A stretch of 22,237 bases of DNA from MADRE2 sp964397015 (lineage in GTDB: Bacteria > Desulfobacterota > Desulfobacteria > Desulfobacterales > Desulfobacteraceae). Position 1 is the stretch's first letter; the number at the start of each line of letters is the position of its first letter. Shown here piece by piece: positions 7,884 through 16,212 of this stretch. The translations under genes were made by a program, and so were the position numbers. The notes under the pieces are model-generated. The model saw nothing but the letters and a program-made list of their open reading frames with translations. It did not search any database and had not been told where the DNA came from. The stretch is from positions 1 through 22,237 of the forward strand of contig CAYNHL010000055.1 of NCBI GenBank assembly GCA_964397015.1, written 5' to 3'.

Positions 7884-10316
7884 TTACAGTAACGAATACG
7901 GGTCCACATCGACAGCAAGCTTGATGTCTTTTAAGGCCTTGAGCTTGCTGTTTCCCAGCATCTGCCGCACAACGAGGTTCAGTTCAGAGGCCAGGGCCCC
8001 CTTGATCAGAATCTGCCACCGGTATCTCGAAGAAATTTTACCAATGACCGCCGGGACAGGTCCCATCACCTGAATCCTTCCGGCCAGGTCCGGCGTGTCA
8101 TCGATTATCCTGCCCAGAAGATCACCTGCCATGACAGCTGCATCCTCGACCCTCTCTTTTTTCCGGCCTGAAAATTTGAGCAGGATGATCCGTGAAAAAG
8201 GCGGATACATCAAGGCCTTTCGGAAAGGAATCTCCATTTGGTAAAACTGGACGACATCCTGGGTTCTGGCCGCCTCCATGCTGAAATGATCCGGGTTGTA
8301 AGTCTGCATTATAACGGTTCCGGTTTTATCGCCCCTTCCTGTCCGGCCGGCAACCTGGGCCAGAACCTGGAAGGTGCGCTCACTTGCCCTGAAATCCGGA
8401 AGGCTCAGGGCCAGGTCCGCACAAATGATGCCCACCAGCGTAATGGAAGGAAAATCATGACCCTTGGCCAGCATCTGGGTGCCGACAACTATATCGACCG
8501 TCCTGTTGCGGATGCTTTTCAGTATACGTACCATCTGGCCCTTGGCCCGGGTGGTGTCCTGGTCCATCCTGACGACCCTTGCGTGGGGAAACATCTTCTT
8601 TAAAAGCAGCTCGATTTTTTCAGTGCCAAACCCAAGAATCTTGACTTTGTCAGCATCGCAAGCCGGACACCTGAGTGAAACCGGCTGCACCATACCGCAC
8701 AAATGACACCTTAATTCCCCGGCCGCTTTATGGTATGTCATGGTAATGTCACAATGGCGGCACGACACGGTCTGACCGCAGCTGCCGCAGACCGGGAAAG
8801 AGGCATATCCCCTGCGGTTCAAAAAAATCAGGGCCTGGTTCCCGCTGTCCAGACAATGCCTGATGCCTGCGGCCAGCTCAGGCGTAATCAACCTGTCAGC
8901 AGCCCGGGATTCACGGTATTTCTTCAAGTCTATACAAGTAATCTGTGGCAGCGGTTTTTGATTGATCCGCTCAGGAAGACAAAGCAGGGTAAACTTCTGC
9001 TGCACGGCATTGTGATATGACTGCACCGAAGGGGTGGCCGATCCGAGCACCACGGGCACCCGGTCCAGCTTTCCGCGCACCAGGGCCATGTCCCTGGCAT
9101 TATAACGAAGGCCGCTCTCCTGCTTGTAAGAACCGTCATGTTCTTCATCCACGATTATCAGGCCCAGCGGTTCCACCGGTGCAAATATGCAGGACCTGGC
9201 ACCTATAACCACATCCGCCTTGTCCTGCCTTATCCGGTACCACTGGTCCAGCCTCTCCCCGGGAGAAAGAGCGGAATGAATAACTGCAACCCGGTTCTGG
9301 AACCTTGCCCTGAACCGGCGCTCTGTCTGGGATATCAAAGAAATTTCCGGCACCAGGACAATGGCCTTCCTGCCGGCCTCGACAGCAGCCGCAACCAGTC
9401 TCATGTACACTTCCGTCTTTCCGCTGCCGGTCACACCCCACAGCAAAAAAGGACTGAACCCGGCCGTCATGCAACCCGAAACCCGTTTTACCACTTTTTC
9501 CTGGGCCACTGTCAGTGCCGGCGGAATATCCGGAGGAACCGGGTCGCCAAAAGGATCCCTGAATACCTGTTTTTCGACAATCCGGATATATCCCTGCTCC
9601 GATAGAGGTCTTATCAGCCTGACAGCCGACGGCACAGACTGTTTTACCACATCCAGGGAAATGCCCGGTGCCGCACAGACCATATCCAGGATCTGGAGCC
9701 GCTTTTTTGAAATTTTTTTATCGCCGGGCCGGATACCTCCGGGCTCCAGGAACCGGGCGGTCTTCATACTTACGCCCTGTGGCTTGAGCTTTGTATTACA
9801 CTCAACCCATCGAGCTTTTTCCATTTTTCTTACCAGTGAGTGAATACTGGTATTTTTTGTCTGTCTGGCCAGCTGCCGGACAGAAAGCGGCGTACTTTTT
9901 GACAGGCAATCCAGCACGAGCTTTTCAGCCGGGCCCACATCCGGTCCGTCAGGGTCGGGCATTTTTTGTCCCGGGGCCACAAGGGTCACGTCGTGGCGAT
10001 CGAGGCCCGAAGGAAGGGCCGCCTTGATCACCTCTCCTGCCGGGTAAATGTAATATTCGGCCATCCACCTGAAAAAACCGATCATCTGTCCTGTAAACAA
10101 CGGGCTGGTATCCAGGATATCCAGGATATTCTTCGCCTTGAACCCATGGGCGCTTTTTCGGCCGGCCAGTATGTATCCTGTCACCCTTCGCCTGCCGAAA
10201 GGAACCAGGACGCGCATACCGGGCTGTGCCTGGGCGCAGAAATGTTCCGGAAGCCTGTAGGTGAATGTCTGATAAACCGGAAGGGTCACTGCCACTTCAA
10301 TATAGGGCGTTGTCAT
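7884..10316 (-). CDS. priA: Primosomal protein N' (replication restart helicase PriA)
   Basis: PriA recognises stalled forks and D-loops and reloads the replicative helicase. An N-terminal DNA-binding region (about residues 1-105, beginning IEVAVTLPVYQTFTYRLPE) and a winged-helix region precede the helicase core. Walker A is GVTGSGKT at about 293, the DEEH box is followed by DGSYKQE, motif III is GSATPS, and motifs V/VI are GTQMLAKGHDF and QVAGRTGRG. Four Cys pairs between the core motifs (CGSC, CRHC, CHLC, CPAC) would bind two zincs. At 810 residues it is longer than E. coli PriA (732). The second of two adjacent ATGs (10316) was chosen because AGGA lies six bases upstream; 10319 is the alternative. 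Confidence 0.96.
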   Translation of the reverse strand: MTTPYIEVAVTLPVYQTFTYRLPEHFCAQAQPGMRVLVPFGRRRVTGYILAGRKSAHGFKAKNILDILDTSPLFTGQMIGFFRWMAEYYIYPAGEVIKAALPSGLDRHDVTLVAPGQKMPDPDGPDVGPAEKLVLDCLSKSTPLSVRQLARQTKNTSIHSLVRKMEKARWVECNTKLKPQGVSMKTARFLEPGGIRPGDKKISKKRLQILDMVCAAPGISLDVVKQSVPSAVRLIRPLSEQGYIRIVEKQVFRDPFGDPVPPDIPPALTVAQEKVVKRVSGCMTAGFSPFLLWGVTGSGKTEVYMRLVAAAVEAGRKAIVLVPEISLISQTERRFRARFQNRVAVIHSALSPGERLDQWYRIRQDKADVVIGARSCIFAPVEPLGLIIVDEEHDGSYKQESGLRYNARDMALVRGKLDRVPVVLGSATPSVQSYHNAVQQKFTLLCLPERINQKPLPQITCIDLKKYRESRAADRLITPELAAGIRHCLDSGNQALIFLNRRGYASFPVCGSCGQTVSCRHCDITMTYHKAAGELRCHLCGMVQPVSLRCPACDADKVKILGFGTEKIELLLKKMFPHARVVRMDQDTTRAKGQMVRILKSIRNRTVDIVVGTQMLAKGHDFPSITLVGIICADLALSLPDFRASERTFQVLAQVAGRTGRGDKTGTVIMQTYNPDHFSMEAARTQDVVQFYQMEIPFRKALMYPPFSRIILLKFSGRKKERVEDAAVMAGDLLGRIIDDTPDLAGRIQVMGPVPAVIGKISSRYRWQILIKGALASELNLVVRQMLGNSKLKALKDIKLAVDVDPYSLL

Positions 10317-10449
10317 CATCAGTCCTATTGAACATAAAACCACAAAATTTTCAATACAAGATAAATTCCTTGACTCATATTTTGCTTTCGAATACTTACT
10401 GAACAATTCGGAACAAACCAGATAAAAAAATTATATACAAGGAGGAGAG

Positions 10450-11076
10450 ATGGCGGTATTTGTGCAGGACCACCCGCTCATCAGGCACAAGCTTGGATTG
10501 ATGCGGCAAAAAGATATCAGCACAAAGGATTTCAGGGAATTGTCATCAGAGGTGGCCAGGCTGCTGACCTATGAGGCAACTGCCGATCTGGCAACGGAGA
10601 AAAAGCAGGTGGAGGGATGGGCCGGGCCGGTGGACACGGAAACCATCAAGGGGAAAAAAATCACCATAGTCCCCATTCTGAGAGCCGGCCTTGGTATGAT
10701 GGACGGAGTGATCGACCTTATCCCGTCTGCCAAGGTGAGCGTGGTTGGCTTCTACCGGGATGAAACCACCCTTGAACCGGTACAGTATTATGTCAAGACC
10801 GCCAGCGCCATGAATGAGCGCATCGCTTTGATCCTGGATCCCATGCTGGCCACCGGCGGAACGCTCATAGCTACAATCGACCTTCTCAAACAGGCAGGGT
10901 GCCGCACCATAAAAGGCCTGTTCCTGGTGGCGGCGCCCGAAGGCCTCAAAAAGGTGACGGCAAAACACCCGGATGTGGACATACATGTGGCAGCCGTGGA
11001 CGACTGCCTCAACGACATCGGATACATACTTCCCGGCCTTGGTGATGCAGGGGATAAAATTTTTGGAACCAAATAA
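10450..11076 (+). CDS. upp: Uracil phosphoribosyltransferase
   Basis: This enzyme converts uracil and PRPP to UMP and diphosphate, the key step of uracil salvage in the cytoplasm. It has 208 residues, the normal length. The PRPP-binding loop is DPMLATGGT at residues 130-138, and the family C-terminus GDAGDKIFGTK is intact. A strong AAGGAGGAG ribosome site precedes the ATG. It is followed by a uracil permease gene after 32 bases, so uptake and salvage are probably made from one transcript. No PyrR-type attenuator hairpin was recognised in the 133-base gap shared with the divergent priA. Confidence 0.97.
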   Translation: MAVFVQDHPLIRHKLGLMRQKDISTKDFRELSSEVARLLTYEATADLATEKKQVEGWAGPVDTETIKGKKITIVPILRAGLGMMDGVIDLIPSAKVSVVGFYRDETTLEPVQYYVKTASAMNERIALILDPMLATGGTLIATIDLLKQAGCRTIKGLFLVAAPEGLKKVTAKHPDVDIHVAAVDDCLNDIGYILPGLGDAGDKIFGTK

Positions 11077-11108
11077 ACATTACCCTTGAGCAGAAAGGAA
11101 AACTACAC

Positions 11109-12350
11109 ATGTCCCAGTTATCATCTGACTATGATTTTCGAGTAAAAGACTGCTTTTTAGGTGCCCAGATGCTGTTCGTGGCTTTTGGAGCCCTGGTCCT
11201 GGTACCTCTTTTGACAGGGCTCGATCCCAATGTAGCACTTTTTACGGCCGGACTCGGCACCCTGATTTTCCAGGTCATCACCCGGGGCAGCATCCCGGTG
11301 TTCCTGGCATCTTCCTTTGCCTTCATCGCCCCTATCATCTACGGTGTACAGGCATGGGGCATCCCTTCAACTCTTTGCGGCCTGGCTGCCGCCGGAGTGA
11401 TCTATATCATTTTGAGCCTCCTTGTACGCTGGAAAGGCGCGGACTCGATCAAGAAAGTACTGCCGGCGGTGGTTACAGGTCCTGTTATAATGGTAATCGG
11501 GCTTATCCTGGCTCCTGTAGCCGTTTTCATGGCCATGGGAAAAACCGGTGACGGCGCAGCAGTCCTTTTCGATCAGCAGACCGCCATAATCATCGCCATG
11601 GTATCGCTGGCCACAACTGTCCTGGTATCCATCCTGGGCCGGGGCATGTTGAAACTGATTCCCATCCTATGCGGTATTGCCGCAGGTTACATTCTGTCAC
11701 TCGTTTTCGGCATTGTCGATTTTTCACCGGTCCGCAACGCCCCATGGTTTGCCTTACCCGGTTTCGTTTTTCCCCAATGGAACCTCGAAGCCGTCATTTA
11801 TATCGTACCCATTGCCATAGCCCCGGCCATAGAGCATTTCGGGGACGTAGTGGCCATCGGCGGGGTCACCGGCAAAGACTACCTGAAAACACCGGGTATC
11901 AAGAACACCATGCTCGGAGACGGCATTGCCACGTCTGTTGCATCGCTTCTGGGCGGCCCGCCCAACACGACATATTCAGAAGTCACGGGAGCGGTTGCCC
12001 TTACCCGGGCTTTCAACCCTGCCATCATGACATGGGCGGCCATTTCCGCCATACTCCTGGCCTTTGTGGGCAAACTCGGGGCTTTGCTCCAGACCATCCC
12101 CACACCGGTCATGGGCGGTATCATGATGCTGCTGTTCGGGGCCATCATGGTAGTAGGACTCAACACCCTGGTAAAATCAGGTGACGACCTGATGGAAGCC
12201 CGCAACCTGTCCATAGTTGCCCTTATACTGATTTTCGGCATCGGCGGGATGAGTTTTTCAGCAGGCAATTTTTCCCTCCAGGGTATCGGCCTTGCCGGCA
12301 TTCTCGGCGTGGTGCTCAACCTGGTGCTGCCAAGGGGTAAAACAGCTTGA
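11109..12350 (+). CDS. uraA: Uracil/xanthine permease (NCS2 family)
   Basis: This is an inner-membrane nucleobase:proton symporter of the NCS2 family that imports uracil. The 413-residue protein is almost entirely hydrophobic, consistent with the 14-helix UraA fold. Recognisable family segments are IAIAPAIEHFGDVVAIGG, which contains the conserved substrate-binding Glu, and GPPNTTYSEVTGAVALTR. An AAGGAA ribosome site lies ahead of the ATG. It is downstream of upp in the same direction, and that pairing strengthens uracil as the substrate. A strong GC-rich hairpin begins seven bases after its stop. Confidence 0.95.
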   Translation: MSQLSSDYDFRVKDCFLGAQMLFVAFGALVLVPLLTGLDPNVALFTAGLGTLIFQVITRGSIPVFLASSFAFIAPIIYGVQAWGIPSTLCGLAAAGVIYIILSLLVRWKGADSIKKVLPAVVTGPVIMVIGLILAPVAVFMAMGKTGDGAAVLFDQQTAIIIAMVSLATTVLVSILGRGMLKLIPILCGIAAGYILSLVFGIVDFSPVRNAPWFALPGFVFPQWNLEAVIYIVPIAIAPAIEHFGDVVAIGGVTGKDYLKTPGIKNTMLGDGIATSVASLLGGPPNTTYSEVTGAVALTRAFNPAIMTWAAISAILLAFVGKLGALLQTIPTPVMGGIMMLLFGAIMVVGLNTLVKSGDDLMEARNLSIVALILIFGIGGMSFSAGNFSLQGIGLAGILGVVLNLVLPRGKTA

Positions 12351-12356
12351 ACAAAG

Positions 12357-12389
12357 CCTGGATGCCCCCCGGATACCGGGGCGTCCAGG
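12357..12389 (+). terminator. GC-rich hairpin after upp-uraA
   Basis: The arms CCTGGATGCCCC and GGGGCGTCCAGG pair with a single G-T wobble around a short loop. The hairpin starts seven bases after the uraA stop and is a probable 3' end for the upp-uraA transcript. It lacks a clear T tract, so Rho-independent action is uncertain. Confidence 0.6.
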
Positions 12390-12463
12390 ATATAACACGC
12401 CATGGGCATGCCCATGACTCCGGTTCAGATAAAGCCTAAAATAGTTTTTCAGGTGTTATATCC
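12388..12463. repeat. 11-bp inverted repeat enclosing a 16-bp palindrome
   Basis: GGATATAACAC at 12388-12398 is matched by its exact reverse complement GTGTTATATCC at 12453-12463. The 54 bases between contain a perfect palindrome, CATGGGCATGCCCATG (12401-12416). The outer left arm overlaps the end of the uraA hairpin by two bases. Together they could fold as a nested structure in RNA or serve as protein-binding sites. No family was recognised. Confidence 0.6.
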
Positions 12464-12512
12464 ATTTTTGCTGTCTTTTGCGTTATCGAAATAAATACTC
12501 AAGGATATACCG

Positions 12513-12806
12513 ATGGAGAAATACGTTATGAATAATCAAGAAGCTTACCAAAGAGCTAAAAAAAGAGTAGAAGCAAAGTTTGGATTTTACATTCACCTAT
12601 CAGTCTACATAGCTGTGAGTATTTTGCTTGTAATTATTAATTTAAGTACATCTGCCGAATACTTTTGGTCCAAGTGGCCGATCGCTGGATGGGGCATTGG
12701 TTTGTTTTTTCATGCTTTGGGAGTCTTCGTGTTTTCTGGGGGATCAGCTATCAAAGATCGAATGATTGAGACAGAAATGAAAAAAGAAGATTTAAAGAAG
12801 CAATGA
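12513..12806 (+). CDS. Small 2TM-domain membrane protein
   Basis: This 97-residue protein has the layout of the 2TM domain family: a basic helix (EAYQRAKKRVEAKFGFYIH), a first membrane helix (about residues 27-44), a short loop with WSKWPIAGWG, a second helix (about 55-75) and a charged tail ending EMKKEDLKKQ. The function of the family is not established; some members are joined to sensor kinases. The ATG at 12513 has AAGGAT upstream; an ATG at 12528 with GGAG is an alternative. It stands alone, and by eye its DNA is clearly richer in A and T, with different codon choice from the neighbours, suggesting transfer from elsewhere. Confidence 0.75.
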   Translation: MEKYVMNNQEAYQRAKKRVEAKFGFYIHLSVYIAVSILLVIINLSTSAEYFWSKWPIAGWGIGLFFHALGVFVFSGGSAIKDRMIETEMKKEDLKKQ

Positions 12807-12918
12807 TCATAGATAAACAAAATTTACAGCTATAGAGTTCACATAACAAGATTAGATTTATCAAGTTAATGTGATGTTCTGTGTATCAGCACAAAACGAT
12901 TATTATTTAACAACAATA

Positions 12919-12955
12919 AAGCCGTGTCGGTCAGGCTTGTTTTATTATGTTTTTA
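12919..12955 (+). terminator. Probable Rho-independent terminator
   Basis: AAGCC (12919-12923) pairs with GGCTT (12934-12938) around a 10-base loop, followed by GTTTTATTATGTTTTT. It lies about 110 bases after the 2TM gene and could end that transcript. The stem is short, so confidence is moderate. Confidence 0.5.
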
Positions 12956-12976
12956 TCAAAAACTGTTTCTTGTCAA

Positions 12977-13025
12977 GGGTCAAAATGCAACAATGCAAAC
13001 CTGACCCCACTTATGACCCCACTTG
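12977..13025. repeat. REP-like remnant with inverted and direct repeats
   Basis: GGGTCA at 12977-12982 and TGACCC at 13002-13007 are inverted copies that enclose AATGCAACAATGCAA, itself two copies of AATGCAA separated by one base. A 12-bp tandem repeat follows: TGACCCCACTTA at 13002-13013 and TGACCCCACTTG at 13014-13025. From memory, similar TGACCCC/TTGCATTGTTGCA strings lie near REP-associated tyrosine transposase genes. No transposase is present here, so this would be a solo element or relic. Confidence 0.5.
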
Positions 13026-13228
13026 GAAATAAATTTCACTCAAAAAACAAATGGAGGAAACTCTGTAACGGTACAGCATTTTTCAGGAATATATTCCCGG
13101 GAAAATACATGGTAATTCAGGCAAAACTATACAAAACTGCCCATTTTTTCCATTCAGGGGATATAGTAAGTTTTGATTGAAACTACAACAGGCAGACAAT
13201 CAATCAAATCACAGGAGGGAATAAATTT

Positions 13229-15616
13229 ATGAGCGCTATGCACAATGAATATATAAAATGGTTTGACAGGATTTCTTCTGGTGATGTTGACAGTGTCGGA
13301 GGCAAAAATGCCTCCCTGGGTGAAATGATCCAGAATCTCAAATCTGAAAAAATCCGTGTACCGGATGGTTTTGCCACCACATCCGGGGCCTACTGGCAGT
13401 TTATCAAAGAAAACAGGCTGGATGAAAAAATAGGCTCGCTGTTGCAGGCTCTTGAAGATGATCGAGAATCCCTGGCCCGGACAGGCCGGAAGATCCGGAC
13501 TACTGTAAAAGAGGCTAAATTCCCAAAGGATATTGCCCGGGCGATTGAAAACGCGTATGACGAACTTTGTAAACGATACGATACGAGTGATGTGGATGTG
13601 GCCGTCAGGAGCAGTGCAACGGCTGAAGACCTTCCCGACGCAAGTTTTGCCGGCCAGCAGGAAACCTTTTTAAATATTTCCGGCGCCGGGGACCTGATGG
13701 ATGCCTGTAAAAGGTGTTATGCATCTCTTTTCACGAACCGGGCCATCAGTTACAGGACAGAAAAAGGGTTCGATCACATGAAAGTCGCGTTGTCCATAGG
13801 AGTCCAGAAAATGGTCAGGTCGGATAAATCAGGATCAGGCGTCATGTTCAGCATCGATACGGAAAGCGGATTTCCGCATATCGTTGTGATCAATGCGGCA
13901 TGGGGGCTGGGTGAAAACGTTGTTCAGGGAAGCGTAAATCCTGATGAATACAGGGTTTACAAACCCCTGCTCGGGAAAAAAGGCTACATGCCGATCATTG
14001 AAAAACACCTGGGGGAAAAAGAGAAAAAAATGATCTATAACGGAGGGGGGAGCCAGACCATAAAAAATATCCAGACCCCGAAAGAGGACCGGCGCAGATT
14101 TGTGCTCGCGGATGATGAAATTACACGCCTGGCTGTATGGGCAGCCGCCATCGAGAAGCACTATGGCAAGCCCATGGATATCGAATGGGCCATGGATGGA
14201 GAAAACGGGGAACTTTATATTGTCCAGGCCAGGCCGGAAACTGTACAGTCCGGAAAAGAAAAAAATTCGGTCCGGCAATACCGCCTGCTTGAAAAAAAAG
14301 ATCCTGTCTTGACGGGTGTGAGTATAGGCCAGGCCATTGCTGCAGGAAAGGTATCTTTGATAAAAAGCACCGACGATATCGACCGTTTTACAAAGGGCAA
14401 TATCCTGGTAACGGAAATGACGGACCCTGACTGGGTTCCCATCATGAAAAAAGCCTCCGGTATTATAACGGATGCGGGAGGAAGGACATGTCATGCGGCC
14501 ATTGTCAGCCGGGAGCTTGGCATTCCGGCCGTTGTCGGGGTTAATAACGGCACGGAAAAACTTGAAGACGGGCAGGAGATCACCCTGTCCTGTGCGGAAG
14601 GAGACGAAGGATATATCTACGAAGGCAGGCTCGAATTCGAGTCCAAGGTTCTCGATCTTTCAAAAATCCCTGAGATACGGACCCGTATCATGATGAATAT
14701 CGCCAGCCCGGCAGCGGCCCTGCAGTGGTGGCAGCTGCCATGCCACGGTATAGGGCTTGCCCGCATGGAGTTCATCATCAACAATATTATCAAGGTGCAC
14801 CCCATGGCACTGGTGCATTTTGACCGCTTAGAAGATGAATCCGTAAAAGAAGAAATAAAAAACTTGACCCGTGCATATGAAACCAGGACTGAATATTTTA
14901 TCCAGCACCTGGCACTGGGAATTGCCAAAATATCAGCCTCCCGGTACCCTGACCCAGTGATTGTGAGAATGAGCGATTTCAAAACGAACGAATATGCCGA
15001 CTTGATCGGCGGAAAGCAGTTCGAACCCGGGGAGAGTAACCCCATGCTCGGATTCCGGGGAGCCTCGAGGTATTACAGTGACGCCTACCGGGAGGGATTT
15101 GAACTGGAATGCCGGGCCATCCGGCGTGTCAGAGAAACCATCGGCATGGACAACGTCATTGTCATGATCCCTTTCTGCCGGACCATTGAAGAAGCCCGCC
15201 GGGTACTGGATGTGATGGCTGATTTTGGCCTTGAACGAGGAAAAAACGGGCTGAAAATCTATGTAATGGCGGAAATCCCCTCCAATATCGTACTGGCTCA
15301 AAAATTTGCCGAATATTTTGACGGGTTTTCCATCGGCTCAAATGACCTGACCCAGCTGGCACTAGGGGTGGACCGGGATTCCGCCCTGCTGTCCGACCTC
15401 TTCGATGAAAGGGATGAGACCGTCAAAACCATGATAAAAGACCTGATCGAAACCGCTCATAAATCAGGCCGCAGCGTTGGCATCTGCGGTCAGGCTCCGA
15501 GTGATTACCCTGATTTTGCAGCATTCCTCGTGGAACAGGGAATCGATTCGATATCCTTGAACCCGGACAGCATAATCGATGTAACGCACCGTATTGCCGA
15601 AGTCGAAAACCGGTAA
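13229..15616 (+). CDS. ppsA: Phosphoenolpyruvate synthase
   Basis: This enzyme makes phosphoenolpyruvate, AMP and phosphate from pyruvate, ATP and water, feeding gluconeogenesis. It has 795 residues (E. coli 792). The N-terminal ATP-grasp part includes VGGKNASLGEM and VAVRSSATAEDLPDASFAGQ. The mobile phosphohistidine domain carries GGRTCHAAIVSRELGIPAVVG with the catalytic His at residue 422. The C-terminal PEP/pyruvate barrel includes NPMLGFRGASRYY, GSNDLTQLALGVDRDS and SVGICGQAPSDYPDF. An AGGAGG site precedes the ATG at 13229; a second in-frame ATG at 13238 is possible. It is transcribed alone. In an autotrophic or acetate-using anaerobe it would take pyruvate made by the Por enzyme further along this window. 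Confidence 0.96.
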   Translation: MSAMHNEYIKWFDRISSGDVDSVGGKNASLGEMIQNLKSEKIRVPDGFATTSGAYWQFIKENRLDEKIGSLLQALEDDRESLARTGRKIRTTVKEAKFPKDIARAIENAYDELCKRYDTSDVDVAVRSSATAEDLPDASFAGQQETFLNISGAGDLMDACKRCYASLFTNRAISYRTEKGFDHMKVALSIGVQKMVRSDKSGSGVMFSIDTESGFPHIVVINAAWGLGENVVQGSVNPDEYRVYKPLLGKKGYMPIIEKHLGEKEKKMIYNGGGSQTIKNIQTPKEDRRRFVLADDEITRLAVWAAAIEKHYGKPMDIEWAMDGENGELYIVQARPETVQSGKEKNSVRQYRLLEKKDPVLTGVSIGQAIAAGKVSLIKSTDDIDRFTKGNILVTEMTDPDWVPIMKKASGIITDAGGRTCHAAIVSRELGIPAVVGVNNGTEKLEDGQEITLSCAEGDEGYIYEGRLEFESKVLDLSKIPEIRTRIMMNIASPAAALQWWQLPCHGIGLARMEFIINNIIKVHPMALVHFDRLEDESVKEEIKNLTRAYETRTEYFIQHLALGIAKISASRYPDPVIVRMSDFKTNEYADLIGGKQFEPGESNPMLGFRGASRYYSDAYREGFELECRAIRRVRETIGMDNVIVMIPFCRTIEEARRVLDVMADFGLERGKNGLKIYVMAEIPSNIVLAQKFAEYFDGFSIGSNDLTQLALGVDRDSALLSDLFDERDETVKTMIKDLIETAHKSGRSVGICGQAPSDYPDFAAFLVEQGIDSISLNPDSIIDVTHRIAEVENR

Positions 15617-15624
15617 AATAAAGC

Positions 15625-15634
15625 GGCCCGGGCC
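15625..15634. terminator. Weak GC palindrome between convergent genes
   Basis: GGCCCGGGCC lies in the 27 bases between the convergent stops of ppsA and the small membrane protein gene. As a perfect palindrome it leaves little loop and no T tract follows, so a shared terminator role is only a guess. Confidence 0.2.
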
Positions 15635-15643
15635 TTGTAATGT

Positions 15644-15841
15644 TTAACGTGAAGTTTTCTGCTTATATTTAGGAGCCTTTACAAATATCATCACGGCCAG
15701 GACCAGTGCGATCACTCCTACAATGAGACCGATTACCGGAAGCAGCATGAAGTTTAAAACAATAAAAATAATTCCTGTAATCAGGAAGAAAATCGCTGCG
15801 GGCATACTTTTATAAATAGGTATACTGGATTGTTCAGGCAT
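15644..15841 (-). CDS. Small hydrophobic membrane protein, two predicted helices
   Basis: This 65-residue protein has a polar N-terminus (MPEQSSIPIYKSM), two adjacent hydrophobic helices at about residues 14-32 and 35-54 separated by a Pro, and a basic tail (KAPKYKQKTSR), which would place the C-terminus in the cytoplasm. An AGGAG site lies seven bases before the ATG, supporting a real gene. I do not recognise a characterised family. It is divergent from another small membrane protein gene at 16213, and both face a 371-base region dense in CTGCA motifs, so shared control is plausible. Confidence 0.7.
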   Translation of the reverse strand: MPEQSSIPIYKSMPAAIFFLITGIIFIVLNFMLLPVIGLIVGVIALVLAVMIFVKAPKYKQKTSR

Positions 15842-16212
15842 GTTGTTTCTCCTTTTTTGTTATGGTTATCCGTTATTCTCATGCTGAAAAAATATACCAG
15901 TAACCGGTATTACTCCATAGGGAAAAACCCTTATTACTGTCTGCAAAAATATGCAATTGAGCCCCGTCAGTCTGCAATCTTTTTTTATCTTGTAAAAATG
16001 AGCAGCAAATTACTGCAAAACGCTTTAAGAAAGCAAAACAATACGGACAATAAACATAGATACATAATCGATAACAGGAAAATACACTTTTTCATCCATT
16101 GTCTGCAGTCGAATGCAGGATTATGCTGCATACTGACAGGCCTGCAGTATAAAATAAATTTACTGCAGGGAAGGATGAATCGAAACATCTTAAAAAAGGG
16201 AGAAGATACAAA
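15842..16212. promoter_or_regulatory. Divergent intergenic region with clustered CTGCA motifs
   Basis: No credible gene was seen in these 371 bases; an open frame over 15830-16231 has low-complexity composition and no ribosome site. CTGCA occurs at 15941, 15972, 16013, 16103, 16126, 16142 and 16163, with a further TGCAG at 16114. Near the 15841 gene, ATACC (15894-15898) and GGTAT (15906-15910) form a small inverted repeat. The region must hold the promoters of both divergent genes, but no clean -35/-10 pair was found. Confidence 0.5.
16141..16169. promoter_or_regulatory. Operator-like inverted repeat CCTGCAGTA-N11-TACTGCAGG
   Basis: Two perfect 9-bp inverted arms are separated by 11 AT-rich bases, giving a centre-to-centre spacing of 20 bases, about two helical turns, as expected for a dimeric regulator bound on one face. 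The spacer and left arm include TATAAA (16148-16153), which could be a -10 element. It ends 43 bases before the start codon at 16213. Confidence 0.5.

Larger units (their letters stand above)
12807..13228. other. AT-rich intergenic region before PEP synthase
   Basis: No convincing gene was seen in these 422 bases. They hold a hairpin with a T-rich tail (12919-12955), a REP-like inverted-repeat block (12977-13025), and the leader of ppsA with an AGGAGG ribosome site at 13213-13218. A 77-codon open frame at 12947-13180 has no family features and runs through these structures, so it was not called. Confidence 0.6.

Noticed and set aside
10370..10398. Possible promoter of upp: TTGACT, 17-base spacer, TACTTA
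   Set aside because: The -35 is good but the -10 matches only two of six consensus bases, so it was not annotated.
12401..12416. Palindrome CATGGGCATGCCCATG as an origin or attachment site
   Set aside because: No DnaA boxes, integrase gene or duplicated flanks are nearby; kept only as part of the inverted-repeat feature.
12947..13180. 77-codon open frame before ppsA
   Set aside because: It crosses the REP-like repeat and terminator tail and shows no family similarity.
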